In this document: piece by piece, positions 56,950-64,000 of the stretch | Position numbering within the stretch: position 1 is the stretch's first letter | Layout of the letters: each line of letters starts with the position of its first letter | NCBI RefSeq assembly: GCF_016756535.1 | Contig: NZ_AP023247.1 | Location: forward strand, 3,410,501 to 3,474,500 | Source: Mesorhizobium sp. 131-2-1 | GTDB lineage: Bacteria; Pseudomonadota; Alphaproteobacteria; Rhizobiales; Rhizobiaceae | Length of the DNA stretch: 64,000 bases | Direction: 5' to 3' | Notes under the pieces: model-generated | Databases searched by the model: none | What the model saw: the letters and a program-made list of their open reading frames with translations, nothing else | What the model was told of the DNA's origin: nothing | Position numbers and translations under genes: made by a program

Positions 56950-57468
56950 GTGGACAGAGCGGAAAAACGCGAACTCGTCACGGGCCTGAATGATGCGTTT
57001 TCGAACGCTGGTTCAGTCGTCGTGGCCCACTACGCCGGTATCACCGTCGCGCAAATGAACGACCTTCGGTCGAAGATGCGCGCCGCCGGTGGCACCGTCA
57101 AAGTCGCGAAGAACCGTCTCGCCAAAATCGCTCTTCAGGGCACGGACTCCGCATCGATCATCGACCTGTTCAAGGGACAGACGCTGGTCGCTTATTCGGA
57201 GGATCCGATTGCGGCGCCGAAGGTCGCGTCCGATTTCGCCAAGGGAAATGACAAGCTCGTCATTCTCGGCGGCGCAATGGGCACCACCTCGCTCAACGCC
57301 GACGGTGTGAAGGCACTCGCCACACTTCCGTCGCTCGACGAGCTGCGCGCCAGGCTGGTTGGCATGATCGCCACGCCGGCAACCCGGATCGCCCAGATCG
57401 TCAATGCACCCGCGGCTTCGGTCGCGCGCGTCATCGGCGCTTACGCCCGGAAGGACGAGGCGGCATGA
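56950..57468 (+). CDS. rplJ: Ribosomal protein uL10
   Basis: 172 residues from GTG at 56950 (DRAEKRELV). [22 protein letters not shown] and [16 protein letters not shown] are typical; the helical C-terminus binds L7/L12 dimers. It forms the stalk base. Confidence 0.97.
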   Translation: MDRAEKRELVTGLNDAFSNAGSVVVAHYAGITVAQMNDLRSKMRAAGGTVKVAKNRLAKIALQGTDSASIIDLFKGQTLVAYSEDPIAAPKVASDFAKGNDKLVILGGAMGTTSLNADGVKALATLPSLDELRARLVGMIATPATRIAQIVNAPAASVARVIGAYARKDEAA

Positions 57469-57522
57469 GGCCGTTCCTCGCTATCACAAACACACGTTCG
57501 AACCTTACGAAGGAATATGCAA

Positions 57523-57903
57523 ATGGCTGATCTCGCAAAGATCGTAGACGACCTTTCGAAGCTGACCGTCCTCGAGGCGGCTGAGCTGTCGAAGCTCCTG
57601 GAAGAGAAGTGGGGCGTTTCGGCTGCTGCTCCGGTGGCGGTTGCCGCTGCTGGCGGCGCTGGTGCCGCTGCCGCTGCTCCGGCCGAAGAGAAGACGGAAT
57701 TCGACGTCGTTCTCGCCGACGCTGGCGCCCAGAAGATCAACGTCATCAAGGAAGTCCGCGCCATCACCGGCCTTGGCCTCAAGGAAGCCAAGGACCTGGT
57801 CGAAGCGGCTCCGAAGCCGGTCAAGGAAGGCGTTTCCAAGGCCGACGCCGACAAGTTCAAGGCGCAGCTGGAAGCAGCCGGCGCCAAGGTCGAGCTGAAG
57901 TAA
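57523..57903 (+). CDS. rplL: Ribosomal protein bL12
   Basis: 126 residues. [20 protein letters not shown] is the dimerisation domain, the Ala/Gly-rich hinge covers about 38-55, and the C-terminal domain has [33 protein letters not shown] and [11 protein letters not shown] chose the second ATG (57523), with AAGGA at proper spacing, over one six bases upstream. Confidence 0.97.
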   Translation: MADLAKIVDDLSKLTVLEAAELSKLLEEKWGVSAAAPVAVAAAGGAGAAAAAPAEEKTEFDVVLADAGAQKINVIKEVRAITGLGLKEAKDLVEAAPKPVKEGVSKADADKFKAQLEAAGAKVELK

Positions 57904-57914
57904 GCTTTGGCTGA

Positions 57915-58062
57915 GGCGGGCGGCCTCGCGCCGCCCGCCACTCCCTTGACGTCAAGGGAGCCCAAGAGCGCGAGACGTACGGAAACCTCTTTCCTGAGGG
58001 CCGCGGACCGGCCTTCAGGAAACGGGTTTTCTCCCGTTTTAACCGGCCGCCGACGGGCGGCG
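57915..58062 (+). promoter_or_regulatory. Chain of stem-loops between rplL and rpoB
   Basis: In order: GGCGGGCGGC/GCCGCCCGCC (57915-57939); a perfect 20-base palindrome at 57941-57960, with half-site CTCCCTTGAC; TTTCCTGA/TCAGGAAA with inner GGCC/GGCC (57990-58022); AAACGGG/CCCGTTTT (58020-58040), sharing bases with the previous stem; and GCCGCC/GGGCGGC (from 58046). They could set the L12-to-polymerase ratio by partial termination or RNA processing, as known for this spot in E. coli. Confidence 0.6.
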
Positions 58063-58154
58063 GGAAAACAGATCAGGGGCTGCCGCCGAGGCGGCCCGGA
58101 ATGCAAGGCGAGCCGCGGCGAGGTTCGCCCCGAGAATCGAGCTAAGGAGCGACG

Positions 58155-62291
<4,137 letters not shown>

Positions 62292-62298
62292 GGCAAAT

Positions 62299-62326
62299 GG
62301 CGCGCCGCGCAAGGCCGCGGCGCGCC
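62299..62326 (+). promoter_or_regulatory. Stem-loop between rpoB and rpoC
   Basis: A perfect 11-base-pair stem, GGCGCGCCGCG with CGCGGCGCGCC around CAAGGC, eight bases after the rpoB stop. No T-run follows, so processing or mRNA stabilisation is likelier than termination. Confidence 0.6.
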
Positions 62327-62382
62327 GATCAAATTCCTCGGCCGGTGGGCCGACCAGTCTGCGGGCATTCGGCCCGCGTTAG

Positions 62383-64000
<1,618 letters not shown>

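Overview
The window looks like chromosome from a Mesorhizobium-like member of the Hyphomicrobiales (Alphaproteobacteria). It is GC-rich. RNase E has the acidic S1-domain insertion and AGWWQRK C-terminus that I associate with alphaproteobacteria. Intergenic mosaic palindromes of rhizobial type occur, and the order tRNA-Tyr, tRNA-Gly, tuf, tRNA-Trp, secE, nusG, rplKAJL, rpoBC is kept. The genus is an inference from resemblance, not a computed placement.

Bases 1-17700 are housekeeping genes: an M48 protease (cut by the window edge), a PLP aminotransferase, glutaminase, RNase E, a cell-wall amidase, penicillin-binding protein 1A, release factor 2 with its programmed frameshift, several secreted or outer-membrane proteins, a DEAD-box helicase and NAD kinase. 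Bases 17745-20516 hold a three-gene minus-strand cluster ending in a membrane-anchored CHAT (caspase-like) protease. Bases 20647-28512 are accessory metabolism: an orphan polyamine-type binding protein with an amidase and a TetR regulator, a SnoaL-like protein, an FAD-linked oxidase beside a TetR gene broken by one stop codon, and a DUF2569 membrane protein.

Bases 28593-40448 are an integrated element of about 11.9 kb, visibly richer in A+T than its surroundings. Its tyrosine recombinase has inserted it exactly at the 7-base anticodon loop of a tRNA-Thr(UGU) gene. The host gene is cut into a 3' half at the left end and a 5' half at the right end. The element carries its own, clearly different, complete tRNA-Thr(UGU) just inside the right end, on the same strand and downstream of the host promoter. 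Its cargo is a RepA-like ATPase with an AlpA-like regulator, membrane proteins, an XRE regulator, a frameshifted DUF6602-type gene, two proteins with HEPN-like R-x4-H motifs, and a convergent TcmP/DUF5131 pair. This looks like a small defence or modification island and is the most interesting part of the window.

Bases 40634-48155 return to core genes: small membrane and secreted proteins, a YbaK-type deacylase, and an IclR-controlled glyoxylate operon (gcl, hyi, glxR) that turns two glyoxylates into glycerate, followed by rlmB. Bases 48369-64000 are the translation/transcription block, with an EamA transporter, a tandem ClpP-like secreted protein, a truncated haemoglobin and a glycolipid-binding-family protein interspersed. 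Stem-loops are dense in the rplA-rplJ, rplL-rpoB and rpoB-rpoC gaps.
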